This document shows, piece after piece, positions 33,948-42,309 of a stretch of 64,000 bases of DNA. This DNA comes from Microbacterium sp. Root61. Lineage in GTDB: Bacteria; Actinomycetota; Actinomycetes; Actinomycetales; Microbacteriaceae. Numbering within the stretch: position 1 is the first letter of the stretch; every line of letters begins with the position of its first letter. A program made the translations under genes and the position numbers. The DNA lies in assembly GCF_001427525.1 (NCBI RefSeq), contig NZ_LMGU01000001.1, positions 1,583,788 through 1,647,787 of the forward strand, given 5' to 3'. A model generated the notes under the pieces. It worked only from the letters and a program-made list of their open reading frames with translations. It did not search any database and was not told the DNA's origin.

Positions 33948-34972
33948 GCTGCGACTCCCGTCGAAGCGGGCGACGCCGTCGGGGCGTCGCCGAAGGTGTG
34001 GCCGACGAAGTGCAGATACACGTCGTCGAGGGTGGGATGGGATGCCGCGACCTGCCCGAAGCGGATGCCCGCGGCATCCAGCGCGGCGATGACCGCACCC
34101 ACGGCCGCGGAGGCGTCGTCGGTGCGGGCGGCCAGCGTGCCGTCGACCCCGGACACCTCGACGATCACGTCGCGGAGCCCGGCGACGCGGGCGACGGCAG
34201 CGCGGACGTGCGACTCCTCGGGCTCAATGAGACTCACGCGCACGGAATCGCCATGCAGCGCGGCCTTGAGTTCCTCCGGGGTGCCCTGCACGACCGCGCG
34301 GCCGCGATTGACGAGCAGCAGTTCGTCGGCCAGGCGGTCGGCCTCCTCCATGTAGTGCGTCGTGAGGACGACCGTCAGCGCCTCCTCCCCCGACAGCCGG
34401 CGGATCTCGCTCCACATCGCCGCCCGCGCCTCGGGGTCCAGGCCCGTGGTCGGTTCGTCGAGGAACAGCACCCGAGGTCGGTGCACGAGGGCCGCCGCGA
34501 CGTCCAGGCGCCGCCGCATCCCTCCGGAGAAGGTGCTGACCGGGCGACGGGATGCCTCGGCCAGGCCGAAGTCCGCCAGCAGGCGCTTCGCTCGGCTCCG
34601 GGCCTCGGAGGCGTTCGCGCCGCGGAGTCGGGCGGCGATCTCTAGGTTCTCGGTCGCGGTGAGCACGGGATCGGTGCTGGACCCCTGCGAGACGTAGCCG
34701 ATGGCCGCGCGGACGGCGTCCGGCTCGCGCCGCACGTCGTGCCCGGCGACACGGGCACCCCCACTCGTCGGCGTGGACAGCGTCGTGAGGATCTTCGTCG
34801 TGGTGGACTTGCCGGCGCCGTTCGGGCCGAGCAGTCCGAACACGCGACCCTCCGGGACGATGAAGCCGAGCCCGTCGAGGGCACGGACCTCGGGCCGTCG
34901 CCGACCGCCGCGGTAGACCTTGATGAGGTCGCGGGCGACGATGGCGCCGGATTCTTCGGTGCGGTTGGGCAT
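33944..34972 (-). CDS. DrrA-type ABC transporter ATPase
   Basis: This 342-residue ABC ATPase has Walker A GPNGAGKSTT, the Q-loop, signature FSGGMRRRLDVAAALVHRP and Walker B VLFLDEPTTGLDPEAR, with a C-terminal extension (225-342) seen in DrrA-type exporters. It powers the permease whose start overlaps its stop (ATGA). AAGGGA precedes the ATG. It lies 57 bp after the HAAS-type membrane protein and within a PadR-regulated group. Confidence 0.9.
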   Translation of the reverse strand: MPNRTEESGAIVARDLIKVYRGGRRRPEVRALDGLGFIVPEGRVFGLLGPNGAGKSTTTKILTTLSTPTSGGARVAGHDVRREPDAVRAAIGYVSQGSSTDPVLTATENLEIAARLRGANASEARSRAKRLLADFGLAEASRRPVSTFSGGMRRRLDVAAALVHRPRVLFLDEPTTGLDPEARAAMWSEIRRLSGEEALTVVLTTHYMEEADRLADELLLVNRGRAVVQGTPEELKAALHGDSVRVSLIEPEESHVRAAVARVAGLRDVIVEVSGVDGTLAARTDDASAAVGAVIAALDAAGIRFGQVAASHPTLDDVYLHFVGHTFGDAPTASPASTGVAA

Positions 34973-35029
34973 GACGAACGTCCCTTCTCTTGCGGTGGTG
35001 GTGAAGCGGCCGGGAGGCCTAGTGAAGGA

Positions 35030-35920
35030 CTAGCGTTTGGGCGCGAACATCATCCGGGCCAGGAGCAGGAGCATCGCGGCGAAGCCGACGACGAACGCGA
35101 GCGGCGCCCACCACCAGCCGACGGTGAAGACGAGCACGACGATCACCGCGAAGGTGAGGGTCCAGATCACGGCGGTGTACATGCCGAAACGCGCCGCGGT
35201 CTCGGGCTCCTCCTCGAAGCGGTTGGGCGGGGTGTCGGCCTGCACGTGGCGGGTCCAGGCCTTGTGCCGATTGGTCTGGGATGCCGCGAGGAACGCGAAC
35301 AGGATGATCGAGGCGATCACACCGAGAGCGGCGAACACGATCGCCCACATCGGGAGCGCGCCGAGCGCGACGAGACCCCCGAAGCCGAGGCCGTACATCG
35401 CGAGGAACGAGGCCAGTGCGTAGATCGAAGCCCGGTTCTGCGGCATCGGGTGGTTGGTCGTCGTCTCCTGGGAGAGCGAGTCGCCGACGATGAGGCCGAC
35501 GCCGGTCGAGGCGACGCCGAGGAGCGCGATGATGGGTCCGATCGGCAGGGGCAGCACGCCGGTGGCGCCGAGGGTGGCCAGCGTCAGCCCGACCACGAAC
35601 GCGATCGACCAGACGACGACCCGCACCACGAACCCGGTCTTGGGGCGCACGCGGTGGCGGAGGAACAGCGCCTGGGCGGACTCCGGTGCGCGCGCCGTGC
35701 CGCCAGTGGCGGCATCCGCATCCCCCAGCAGTTCGCGGACGTCACCCAGTTCGGCGATCGCCTGCTCCGCGGCATCCGTCGACGAACGACCGGATGCTTC
35801 GAGCTCGGCGACGCGGGCGACGAGGTTGGCGCGGACCTCCTCTTTCAGGTCCTGCGCGTCGGGCGTCATCTCGACGCCGCGGAAGGCCTCGTCCAGGAGG
35901 CGGTGGATGTCAGTGTTCAT
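35030..35920 (-). CDS. Membrane protein with HAAS/permease-prefix N-terminal domain
   Basis: The first 80 residues are a helical HAAS-like domain (MNTDIHRLLDEAF, LKEEVRANLVARVAELEASG, AIAELGDVRELL), of the kind found before PadR-regulated permeases. Six or seven hydrophobic segments follow from about 107 to 290 (for example VVRVVVWSIAFVVGLTLATL), ending LLARMMFAPKR. Its ATG (35920) overlaps the end of the PadR gene by 11 nt, so the two are coupled. A parallel PadR-HAAS pair exists at 45373-46717. Function is unknown; it may transmit a membrane signal or be an exporter subunit. Confidence 0.77.
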   Translation of the reverse strand: MNTDIHRLLDEAFRGVEMTPDAQDLKEEVRANLVARVAELEASGRSSTDAAEQAIAELGDVRELLGDADAATGGTARAPESAQALFLRHRVRPKTGFVVRVVVWSIAFVVGLTLATLGATGVLPLPIGPIIALLGVASTGVGLIVGDSLSQETTTNHPMPQNRASIYALASFLAMYGLGFGGLVALGALPMWAIVFAALGVIASIILFAFLAASQTNRHKAWTRHVQADTPPNRFEEEPETAARFGMYTAVIWTLTFAVIVVLVFTVGWWWAPLAFVVGFAAMLLLLARMMFAPKR

Positions 35921-36284
35921 TGGCCTGTTCCTTCACTGCGGAGTCGTTCACGTCGAGGAGCGAATCGATGATGCGCCGGGTCGCGACCCAGGCCGCGACC
36001 TTGGCGCGGTAGACGGCGCGCCCCGCATCGGTGATCCGGTAGTACTTGCGTCGCCCGCCCTGCGTCTCGTCGCCCCAGTAGGACTCGACGAGCCCGTCCT
36101 TCTCGAGCCGGCGATAGGTCGCGTACAACGTCGCCTCTTTGATCTCGTGGTCTCCCCCGGTGGCCTCCCGGATGGACTTGTAGATCTCGAAGCCGTAGCG
36201 CTCGCCACGACGCAGCACACCGAGCACGATCGTGTCGGTATGTCCGCGCAGCAGATCCGCCGCGAACGCATCGTCCTGTGTCAT
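35910..36284 (-). CDS. PadR-family transcriptional regulator
   Basis: The 124-residue winged-helix protein has the PadR core: LRGHTDTIVLGVLRRGERYGFEIYKSI, the recognition-helix region TLYATYRRLEKDGLVESYW and the wing GGRRKYYRITDAGRAVY. It should repress the downstream HAAS/ABC operon and itself. The ATG at 36284 has TACAGT ending 7 nt upstream, so a leaderless mRNA is predicted. Two direct repeats CAAGTACTG (36287-36295 and 36304-36312) flank and overlap that box and are the probable operators. Confidence 0.9.
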   Translation of the reverse strand: MTQDDAFAADLLRGHTDTIVLGVLRRGERYGFEIYKSIREATGGDHEIKEATLYATYRRLEKDGLVESYWGDETQGGRRKYYRITDAGRAVYRAKVAAWVATRRIIDSLLDVNDSAVKEQANEH

Positions 36285-36286
36285 GA

Positions 36287-36312
36287 CAAGTACTGTATCA
36301 GATCAAGTACTG
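36287..36312. promoter_or_regulatory. PadR operator candidate and -10 box of the PadR operon
   Basis: Two 9-bp direct repeats CAAGTACTG 17 bp apart. Each contains the palindrome AGTACT. The first overlaps the minus-strand TACAGT -10 (36292-36297), which lies 7 nt before the ATG at 36284, consistent with autorepression. Confidence 0.55.
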
Positions 36313-36345
36313 GATGATGCAAGAGTTTCTTCTGCAGCCGGAGCG

Positions 36346-36351
36346 TAGAAT
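36346..36351 (+). promoter_or_regulatory. -10 box, leaderless start of the methyltransferase
   Basis: TAGAAT, 6 nt before the ATG at 36358. Confidence 0.6.
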
Positions 36352-36357
36352 TCGGCC

Positions 36358-37116
36358 ATGTCGTTCGATGTCGCGGCATCCGCGTACGACCGGTTCATGG
36401 GCCGCTACTCGGGGCCGTTGGGGATCGCGTTCGCGGACTGGGTCGGCCTGGCCTCTGCGACACGGGTGCTCGATGTCGGCTGCGGGCCCGGAGCGCTCAC
36501 GACCGTGCTGGTGGAGCGACTCGGCCCATCGGCAGTCAGCGCGGTCGATCCGTCCGAACCGTTCGTCGCGGCCGCGCGATCACGGATGCCGGGGGTCGAC
36601 GTGAGACTGGCCTCCGCCGAGGACCTCCCGTACGGCGATGACGTGTTCGATGCATCCCTCGCCGCGCTCGTCGTCCACTTCATGCGTGATCCGCCGCGAG
36701 GCGTGTCGGAGATGGTCCGCGTCACCCGCCCAGGGGGGACGGTCGCCGCCTGCGTCTGGGACTTCGTCGGCGGACGTGCACCGCAGACGCTGTTCTTCAC
36801 AGCGCTCGCTGAGGTGCTCCCCGGTCTCGACGACGAAACACGCCGCTCGGGTGCCGCGCGCGGACAGCTCGTCGATCTTCTGACCGCAGCGGGGTGCCGC
36901 CGAGTCGAAGAGACCGCAGTCACCGTGGCGGTCGACTACCCCGGCTTCGACGAGTGGTGGGAGCCGTACACGCTCGGCGTCGCCCCTGCCGGAAGGCAGC
37001 TTGCGGCCCTCGATCCCGCGCAACGGGAAGTCGTGCGCGAGCGCTGCCGGACCCTGATGCCGGACGCACCGTTCACGATCTCTGCCACCGCCTGGGCCGC
37101 CCGCGGGATCGTCTGA
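36358..37116 (+). CDS. Class I SAM-dependent methyltransferase
   Basis: The 252-residue protein has the SAM-binding motif I VLDVGCGPGALTTVL (37-51) and the post-motifs VDPSEPFVAAAR and FDASLAALVVHFMRDPP, as in Methyltransf_11/25 enzymes. The acceptor is unknown. It stands alone between the divergent PadR group and the convergent PPK2 gene. A TAGAAT box ends 6 nt before the ATG. Confidence 0.85.
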   Translation: MSFDVAASAYDRFMGRYSGPLGIAFADWVGLASATRVLDVGCGPGALTTVLVERLGPSAVSAVDPSEPFVAAARSRMPGVDVRLASAEDLPYGDDVFDASLAALVVHFMRDPPRGVSEMVRVTRPGGTVAACVWDFVGGRAPQTLFFTALAEVLPGLDDETRRSGAARGQLVDLLTAAGCRRVEETAVTVAVDYPGFDEWWEPYTLGVAPAGRQLAALDPAQREVVRERCRTLMPDAPFTISATAWAARGIV

Positions 37117-37140
37117 CGGAACGCCCACCCGTCGCAGACG

Positions 37141-38004
37141 TCAGGTGGCGGCGAGGCGCTTCTTCTCGGTCTCGACGTCGAAGGTCGCGGCCGGCCATTG
37201 CGGGTCGATGCCCTCGAGGGTCTCCAGCAGCAGGGTCTGCACGGCGAGGCGCGCGTACCACTTGCGGTTGGCCGGCACCACGTACCAGGGCGCGTGCTCG
37301 GTCGAGGTGCGCTCGAACACGGTCTGGTACGCGTCCATGTAGTGCGGCCACATCTCACGCTCGTCCACGTCGCCGGGGTTGTACTTCCAGTGCTTGTCGG
37401 GGCGGTCGAGCCGCTCCATCAGCCGCGTGCGCTGCTCGTCGTACGAGATGTGCAGCATGACCTTCACAACGCGGGTGCCGGCATCCGTCAGCTCCTTCTC
37501 GAAGGCGTTGATCGCGTCGTACCGGCGTTCGATCTCGTCCGCCGGCGCCAGCGAACGCACCTTGCCGATGAGCACGTCCTCGTAGTGCGAGCGGTCGAAG
37601 ACGCCGATCATCCCGGGCGTCGGCACGCGCTTGCGGATGCGCCACAGGAAGTCGTGCGCGAGCTCCTGGCTCGTCGGCTTCTTGAAGGCCGTCAGCATGA
37701 CGCCCTGCGGGTCGACCGCGCCGACCACGTGGCGCACGATCCCGCCCTTGCCCGCCGAGTCCATCGCCTGCAGCACCAGCAGCACCGAGGCGTGAGTGGC
37801 GTCAGCCCGCGACTGCGCGAACAGGCGCTCCTGGTACTCGTCCAACTGCTCGAGTCCGGTCGCGAGGTCGGCCTGGCCTTGAACCTTGCCGCCGGGATGG
37901 CCCGGAGCAGACTCGGGATCCACGCCCGAGAGGACGAAGCCCTCCCCCACGCGCAGGATGTCGAGGGCATCGGCGCCCCAATAGTGCTGGCTCTTGGCGG
38001 TCAT
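37141..38004 (-). CDS. PPK2-family polyphosphate kinase
   Basis: This 287-residue PPK2 enzyme phosphorylates nucleotides with polyphosphate (or the reverse). It has Walker A AMDSAGKGG (80-88), the phosphoacceptor-site region with GVFDRSHYEDV (Asp137), RYDAINAFEKEL and KHWKYNPGDVDEREMWPHYMDAY, the lid-region signature. Class (ADP or AMP as acceptor) cannot be told. The ATG at 38004 has a CATGAT box 6 nt upstream, a weaker version of the leaderless pattern. It is downstream of menD on the same strand. Confidence 0.9.
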   Translation of the reverse strand: MTAKSQHYWGADALDILRVGEGFVLSGVDPESAPGHPGGKVQGQADLATGLEQLDEYQERLFAQSRADATHASVLLVLQAMDSAGKGGIVRHVVGAVDPQGVMLTAFKKPTSQELAHDFLWRIRKRVPTPGMIGVFDRSHYEDVLIGKVRSLAPADEIERRYDAINAFEKELTDAGTRVVKVMLHISYDEQRTRLMERLDRPDKHWKYNPGDVDEREMWPHYMDAYQTVFERTSTEHAPWYVVPANRKWYARLAVQTLLLETLEGIDPQWPAATFDVETEKKRLAAT

Positions 38005-38052
38005 GCCCCCATCATGGCGGAACGCTTCACGTCACGCCCGGATTCGCCGGGG

Positions 38053-39894
38053 TCAGCGCGAGAGGGGCACTTCGATGAGCTGACGCCCGCCGACCGGAGA
38101 GGTCAGCGCCTGGTCGAGGGCGACCCGGGTCGTCACGCGCTGGTACTCCCACCCGTACGCGAGGGCGAGGTGCTCCAAGCGTGTCGTGTGCGGCGTGTAC
38201 TGCACGCGGTTCATCGCGTCCTCGGCCGCGACGCGGGCGACCTCGAGGTCATCGAAGATCGTGCCGCCGCCGTCGTTGCCGACGATGACCTGGATGCGCG
38301 GCTCGGCCTCGCCGGGCGCATGCAGCAGCGCCCCGACGTCGTGCAGCAGTGTGACGTCGCCGAGCAGCACCCGCGTCACTCCGGGGCCGCCGTCGGCCTG
38401 GCTGGCGAGCGCGATGCCGAGCGCGGTCGAGACGGTGCCGTCGATGCCGGCGAGGCCGCGGTTGGCGTGCACCGGCACCTTCTTGCCGTTCACCACGGCG
38501 TCCGCGACGCGCACCAGGCGGGACGAGCCGAACATCAGCCGGTCGTGCGGCCAGGTGGCGCGCCACACGGCGTCCACGAGGCCTTCACGGTCCAGAACCG
38601 CCCGGATCGTCGCGAGCTCCGCCGCGATCGCTCCGAGCCGCTCGCTGGGCACCGCGGAGGCGAGGCCGTCCGCGTCCGGCGCCGGAGGCGTGAGATCCAC
38701 GGATGCCGCGCGTGAGGCCCGCACCCAGGCGCCGAGCCAGTCCCGGTCGGTGTCGCCGCTCGCGACGGCGACCGTGTCCAGCGGGATGGTCGCGCCGTTG
38801 AGGTTGAGCGGCTCGCCCGGCCCGCGCAGCGCGAGCACCTCGACCTCGGGATCCGACAACAGGTGCGCGACCTCGCGGCTCAGGGTCGGGTGCCCGAGCA
38901 CGACGGCGCGTTCGATCCGGCCGCCGAGCTCGGGGTCGCGCAGAAGTTCACGGTAGGCGTGCACGAGGTGGCGACCGAACCGGGCGCCGCTGACGACCTC
39001 GGCGATGAGCGGCCAGCCGCCGGCGTGGGCCAGGGCCTCGGCATCCGGTCCTGCGTCCGCACCGGCCACGACCACCGTGCGGGGGCCGCGTACCAGCACG
39101 AACGGCTGGTCGTCGGGCTCGAGCGGCAGGTCCGCCTCGCCGATGCCGCCGCCGCCTTGGTACAGGGCACCGGATGCCTCGTCCTCGCTCTCGAGGTCGG
39201 GCTCCGGCGCTGCATCGAGGTCGGGGGCGTCCGTCGTCGCGAGCTCCACCTCGGGAACCCCGAGCCACGTCGGCAGCTCACCGGCGAGCGGCTCCCGGTA
39301 GGGCATGTTGAGGTGAACTGGCCCGGCGGAGCGCATCCCGGCGCCGAGGGCGGCTGCGACCGCCTCCGCGGCGACCGCCCGCAGCATCGTGCTCTGCTCG
39401 CCGTCCCCGACGGGATCAGTGTCCTCGGGCACGGGCAGGTCTGCCTCGAACCGGAGGCTGGGCGCGAACATGCCGGGCTGTCGCGTGGTCTGGTTCGCGC
39501 CGACACCGCGCAGCTCCGGCGGGCGGTCGGCGGTGAGCAGCAGCAGCGGAACGCCGGCGTGGTGCGCCTCGAGCGCGGAGGGCAGCAGGTTCGCCGCGGC
39601 GGTGCCGGACGTGCACACCACGGCCGCCGGCATCCCGGACTCCCGCCCAATGCCGAGCGCGGTGAACCCGGCGACGCGTTCGTCGATCCGCACGTGCAGG
39701 CGGATCGATCCGCGCCGTTCGAATTCGGCCGCCACCAGTGCCAGCGCCTGCGAGCGCGAACCCGGGCTGACCACGACGTGCCGCACGCCCTGCTCGATGA
39801 GTCCGCACAGCAGCGCCGCCGCAGCATCCGTCGCCGGCGATGCCAGACGTCTCGGATCGGCGGCGGATGCTCCGCCGGTCAAGTCATGCGCCAC
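38053..39894 (-). CDS. menD: SEPHCHC synthase (MenD)
   Basis: The 613-residue thiamine-diphosphate enzyme condenses isochorismate with 2-oxoglutarate. The N-terminal domain has VVVSPGSRSQALALVAAEF and IDERVAGFTALGIGRESG, with the Glu that activates ThDP, then TSGTAAANLLPSALEAHHAGVPL and GANQTTRQPGMF. The C-terminal cofactor domain includes NRGLAGIDGTVSTALGIALA and VIVGNDGGGTIFDDLE. An internal acidic insertion lies near residues 220-245. The GTG at 39894 is 3 nt after the stop of the PLDc_N gene, so the two are coupled. Confidence 0.92.
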   Translation of the reverse strand: MAHDLTGGASAADPRRLASPATDAAAALLCGLIEQGVRHVVVSPGSRSQALALVAAEFERRGSIRLHVRIDERVAGFTALGIGRESGMPAAVVCTSGTAAANLLPSALEAHHAGVPLLLLTADRPPELRGVGANQTTRQPGMFAPSLRFEADLPVPEDTDPVGDGEQSTMLRAVAAEAVAAALGAGMRSAGPVHLNMPYREPLAGELPTWLGVPEVELATTDAPDLDAAPEPDLESEDEASGALYQGGGGIGEADLPLEPDDQPFVLVRGPRTVVVAGADAGPDAEALAHAGGWPLIAEVVSGARFGRHLVHAYRELLRDPELGGRIERAVVLGHPTLSREVAHLLSDPEVEVLALRGPGEPLNLNGATIPLDTVAVASGDTDRDWLGAWVRASRAASVDLTPPAPDADGLASAVPSERLGAIAAELATIRAVLDREGLVDAVWRATWPHDRLMFGSSRLVRVADAVVNGKKVPVHANRGLAGIDGTVSTALGIALASQADGGPGVTRVLLGDVTLLHDVGALLHAPGEAEPRIQVIVGNDGGGTIFDDLEVARVAAEDAMNRVQYTPHTTRLEHLALAYGWEYQRVTTRVALDQALTSPVGGRQLIEVPLSR

Positions 39895-39897
39895 GGC

Positions 39898-40410
39898 TCA
39901 GCCGACGGCGCCGCGCTGACCGCGGCCGTCGTCGTCGCCGTCGAGGCCGCGCGCCGGGGGCTCCGGCGCCGTCGTACCCGCCGGGCTCGCGGTTCCGCTC
40001 GGCGGGGTCGTCGTGCTCGTGGGGCCTGCGGTTCCGGTCGGCGGTGCGACGTCGGTCACCGGCGGCACGCCGGGGGTGCCCCAGCGGGGGTCGTCGTCCT
40101 CGGCATCGAGCTGCGCCAGCTCCTCTTCGAGGCGGCGGATCCGTTCGTCCTGGTCGGTGACCGCACCGAGGCTGCCGAGGAACTCGGGGTCGTCGTCGGG
40201 GGCGCGGCGTGCGGCGATGGTCGAGTTGCGGATGCGACCGACCGCGAGCCACAGCAGACCGCCCAGAACCGGGATCAGGACCACGATGAGGATCCATACC
40301 GGCTTGCTCACCCCACGGTGGCGCGTCGGCGGCTGCACAGCACAATCGACGATGGTGTAGACCCAGAAAGCGGTCGCCACCAGAGCCAGGATCAGCAGTA
40401 CGCGGGGCAC
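39898..40410 (-). CDS. PLDc_N-domain membrane protein
   Basis: The 170-residue protein has two N-terminal helices (VLLILALVATAFWVYTIVDC and KPVWILIVVLIPVLGGLLWLAVG), typical of the PLDc_N/phospholipase-D-nuclease N-terminal module, then a hydrophilic tail rich in Pro, Gly, Thr and Asp with an acidic coiled stretch (RIRRLEEELAQLDAEDDD). The family often sits beside menaquinone genes in actinobacteria. The GTG start has TAGGAT 6 nt upstream. It is followed directly by menD. Confidence 0.82.
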   Translation of the reverse strand: MPRVLLILALVATAFWVYTIVDCAVQPPTRHRGVSKPVWILIVVLIPVLGGLLWLAVGRIRNSTIAARRAPDDDPEFLGSLGAVTDQDERIRRLEEELAQLDAEDDDPRWGTPGVPPVTDVAPPTGTAGPTSTTTPPSGTASPAGTTAPEPPARGLDGDDDGRGQRGAVG

Positions 40411-40416
40411 ACCCCC

Positions 40417-40422
40417 ATCCTA
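40417..40422 (-). promoter_or_regulatory. -10 box, leaderless start of the PLDc_N-menD operon
   Basis: TAGGAT on the minus strand, 6 nt before the GTG at 40410. Confidence 0.6.
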
Positions 40423-40505
40423 GGCGTCGCGCCGCACTCCGGCCGGGCCGTCACCGAACTGTGAGCGAGCGCCCAGGCCCGGCGAGCCCGCATCGCACGG
40501 CGACT

Positions 40506-40511
40506 TAGGAT
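40506..40511 (+). promoter_or_regulatory. -10 box, leaderless start of the DUF4229 gene
   Basis: TAGGAT, 6 nt before the GTG at 40518. Confidence 0.6.
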
Positions 40512-40517
40512 GGATAC

Positions 40518-40817
40518 GTGAAGCTTTCCCCCGTGCTCGTCTACACGGTGCTGCGCCTGCTCGCCTTCCTGGTCCCGTTCGGCGTCATGATGCTGTTCCC
40601 GATCTTCCGCGAGTTCTACTGGCTCGCCGCGATCTTCGCCGCCCTCATCGGACTCAGCATCTCGCTGCTGTTCCTGCGCCGCCCCCTGAGCGATGTCTCC
40701 CGACAGGTGGAGAAGCGCCGCGCCGCCAACGTCCGTACGGATCGCGACGAGGATGTCGAGGATGCCGCTGCAGATGCGGCATCCCGCCCCGAGCCCACCG
40801 GCACCGACGAGCGCTGA
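40518..40817 (+). CDS. DUF4229 small membrane protein
   Basis: This 99-residue protein matches DUF4229: an N-terminal VLVYTVLRLLAFLVPFGVMML helix, a second helix WLAAIFAALIGLSISLLFL, and the conserved RRPLSDVSRQVEKRR segment. The tail is acidic and disordered. Function is unknown, but the family is usually beside menA in actinobacteria, as here (convergent, 54 bp). The GTG start has TAGGAT 6 nt upstream. Confidence 0.83.
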   Translation: MKLSPVLVYTVLRLLAFLVPFGVMMLFPIFREFYWLAAIFAALIGLSISLLFLRRPLSDVSRQVEKRRAANVRTDRDEDVEDAAADAASRPEPTGTDER

Positions 40818-40871
40818 ACGGCCCGCGAGCCCAACTCCGCGCGACCCGGCCGCGAGGCGTAGCCCGCAGGC

Positions 40872-41852
40872 TCAGCCCGCGAACGCCCAGAACAGGAACG
40901 CGCCGTACGCGACCGACGTGAGCGAGGTCAGCGCGAGTGCGACGAGCAGCTCCTTGGGCAGTCGGTACGTCCAGACGATCAGGATCGCCGGCAGCGCCGC
41001 GATCAGTGCGAGCAGCGTGAGCCATGCGATCGGGTAGAACACCGCGAGGAACACGGCGATCGCGAAGGCCAGCAGCACGACGACCGTGAACAGCCACTGC
41101 GTGGCCCGGCGTCCTATCCGGACGCTCAACGTGCGCTTGCCCGCCTCGCGATCCTGGTCGATGTCGCGGAGGTTGTTGGTCAGCAGCACCGCGACGGCGA
41201 GCAGGCCGGCACCGACCGCCCCGAACCATGCCTCCTGCGGCAGCGACTGCACCTGCACCCAGGTGGTGCCGAGCGTGGCGACCAGCCCGAAGAACACGAA
41301 CACGAACAGCTCGCCGAATCCGGCGTAGCCGTACGGGCGCTTGCCGCCGGTGTAGAACCAGGCCGCGATGATGCATACCGCGCCGACCGCGAGGAACCAC
41401 CACTGCTGCGTGCGGATCGTGAGCGCGAGGCCGGTGACCGCAGCGATGCCGAAGAACACGAGGGCGACCATCAGCACGGAGCGCGGTGACGCCTTGCCAG
41501 AGGCCGTCAGGCGGGCCGGGCCGACCCGGAAGTCGTCGGTGCCGCGGATGCCGTCGCTGTAGTCGTTCGCGTAGTTCACGCCGATCTGCAGGCTGACCGC
41601 GACGAGCAGGCACAGCAGCGCGAGCACCCAGTGCAGCAGTCCGTCCACGAGCATGGCCGCGCCGGTGCCGATCAGGATCGGCGTCACCGCGAGCGGGAGC
41701 GTGCGCAGTCGTGCCGCGCCGACCCAGTCGCCGAACGTCGCCTTCTCGATGCGCCGCGGGTTGCCGGACTGGTGCGCCTTCTGGGGATTTCCCCGCGACG
41801 GCTGCTTGTTCGGACCCTGACGCTTGCGCTTCTTGCTGGAGGTACCTGCCAC
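40872..41852 (-). CDS. menA: 1,4-dihydroxy-2-naphthoate polyprenyltransferase
   Basis: The 326-residue UbiA-family integral membrane enzyme attaches the polyprenyl chain to DHNA. The first Asp-rich motif is NYANDYSDGIRGTDDFRVGP, the second DIDQDREAGKRTLSVRIG, with 8-9 helices. Its N-terminus (about 1-35) is a very basic, polar extension (KKRKRQGPNKQPSRG). GTG 41852 has a TAGGAT box ending 8 nt upstream. It is flanked by the DUF4229 gene and the divergent VOC gene. Confidence 0.92.
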   Translation of the reverse strand: MAGTSSKKRKRQGPNKQPSRGNPQKAHQSGNPRRIEKATFGDWVGAARLRTLPLAVTPILIGTGAAMLVDGLLHWVLALLCLLVAVSLQIGVNYANDYSDGIRGTDDFRVGPARLTASGKASPRSVLMVALVFFGIAAVTGLALTIRTQQWWFLAVGAVCIIAAWFYTGGKRPYGYAGFGELFVFVFFGLVATLGTTWVQVQSLPQEAWFGAVGAGLLAVAVLLTNNLRDIDQDREAGKRTLSVRIGRRATQWLFTVVVLLAFAIAVFLAVFYPIAWLTLLALIAALPAILIVWTYRLPKELLVALALTSLTSVAYGAFLFWAFAG

Positions 41853-41860
41853 GAGGTGTC

Positions 41861-41866
41861 ATCCTA
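41861..41866 (-). promoter_or_regulatory. -10 box, near-leaderless start of menA
   Basis: TAGGAT on the minus strand, 8 nt before the GTG at 41852. Confidence 0.5.
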
Positions 41867-41924
41867 CGGCTCGCAGCCCGGAGCACCCCTGTCCGCCGGG
41901 GCGCGCCGGGGGCACAATGGCCGC

Positions 41925-42308
41925 ATGTTGAGCATCGGATCCGTCGTCTTGACCGTCGAGGACATCACCCGGGCCGGCGACTTCTGGCGTGCCGCACTCG
42001 GATACGTGAACCGCCGCGAGCCGTCCGAGGACTGGGTGATCCTCGACCCGCCCTACAAGGAGCACTGGGATGCCCCGGGCGCGAGCATCGCGCTGTCGAT
42101 CACGGGCTATCCGCAGCACTACCCGCCGCGCATCCACTTGGACCTGTACGCGGACGACCAGACCGCCGAGGTGGCTCGGCTCCTCGAGCTGGGCGCCCGC
42201 AAGGTCGACTGGGACGGCTACCCGGACGACGCGGACTGGGTCGTCCTGGAGGACACCGAGGGCAACCGGTTCTGCGTGGTCGACGTCGGCGAGCGGCCCG
42301 CCGCCTGA
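41925..42308 (+). CDS. VOC-fold (glyoxalase/bleomycin-resistance-like) protein
   Basis: The 127-residue protein is a two-repeat VOC fold: VLTVEDITRAGDFWRAALGY at the start, PRIHLDLYADDQTAEVARLLELGARKVDW in the second half, and VLEDTEGNRFCVVDVG at the end. His and Glu at the expected metal positions (IHLDL, EGNRF) are present. Substrate is unknown. It is divergent from menA and convergent with menE, whose stop is 1 bp away. Confidence 0.85.
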   Translation: MLSIGSVVLTVEDITRAGDFWRAALGYVNRREPSEDWVILDPPYKEHWDAPGASIALSITGYPQHYPPRIHLDLYADDQTAEVARLLELGARKVDWDGYPDDADWVVLEDTEGNRFCVVDVGERPAA

Positions 42309-42309
42309 G

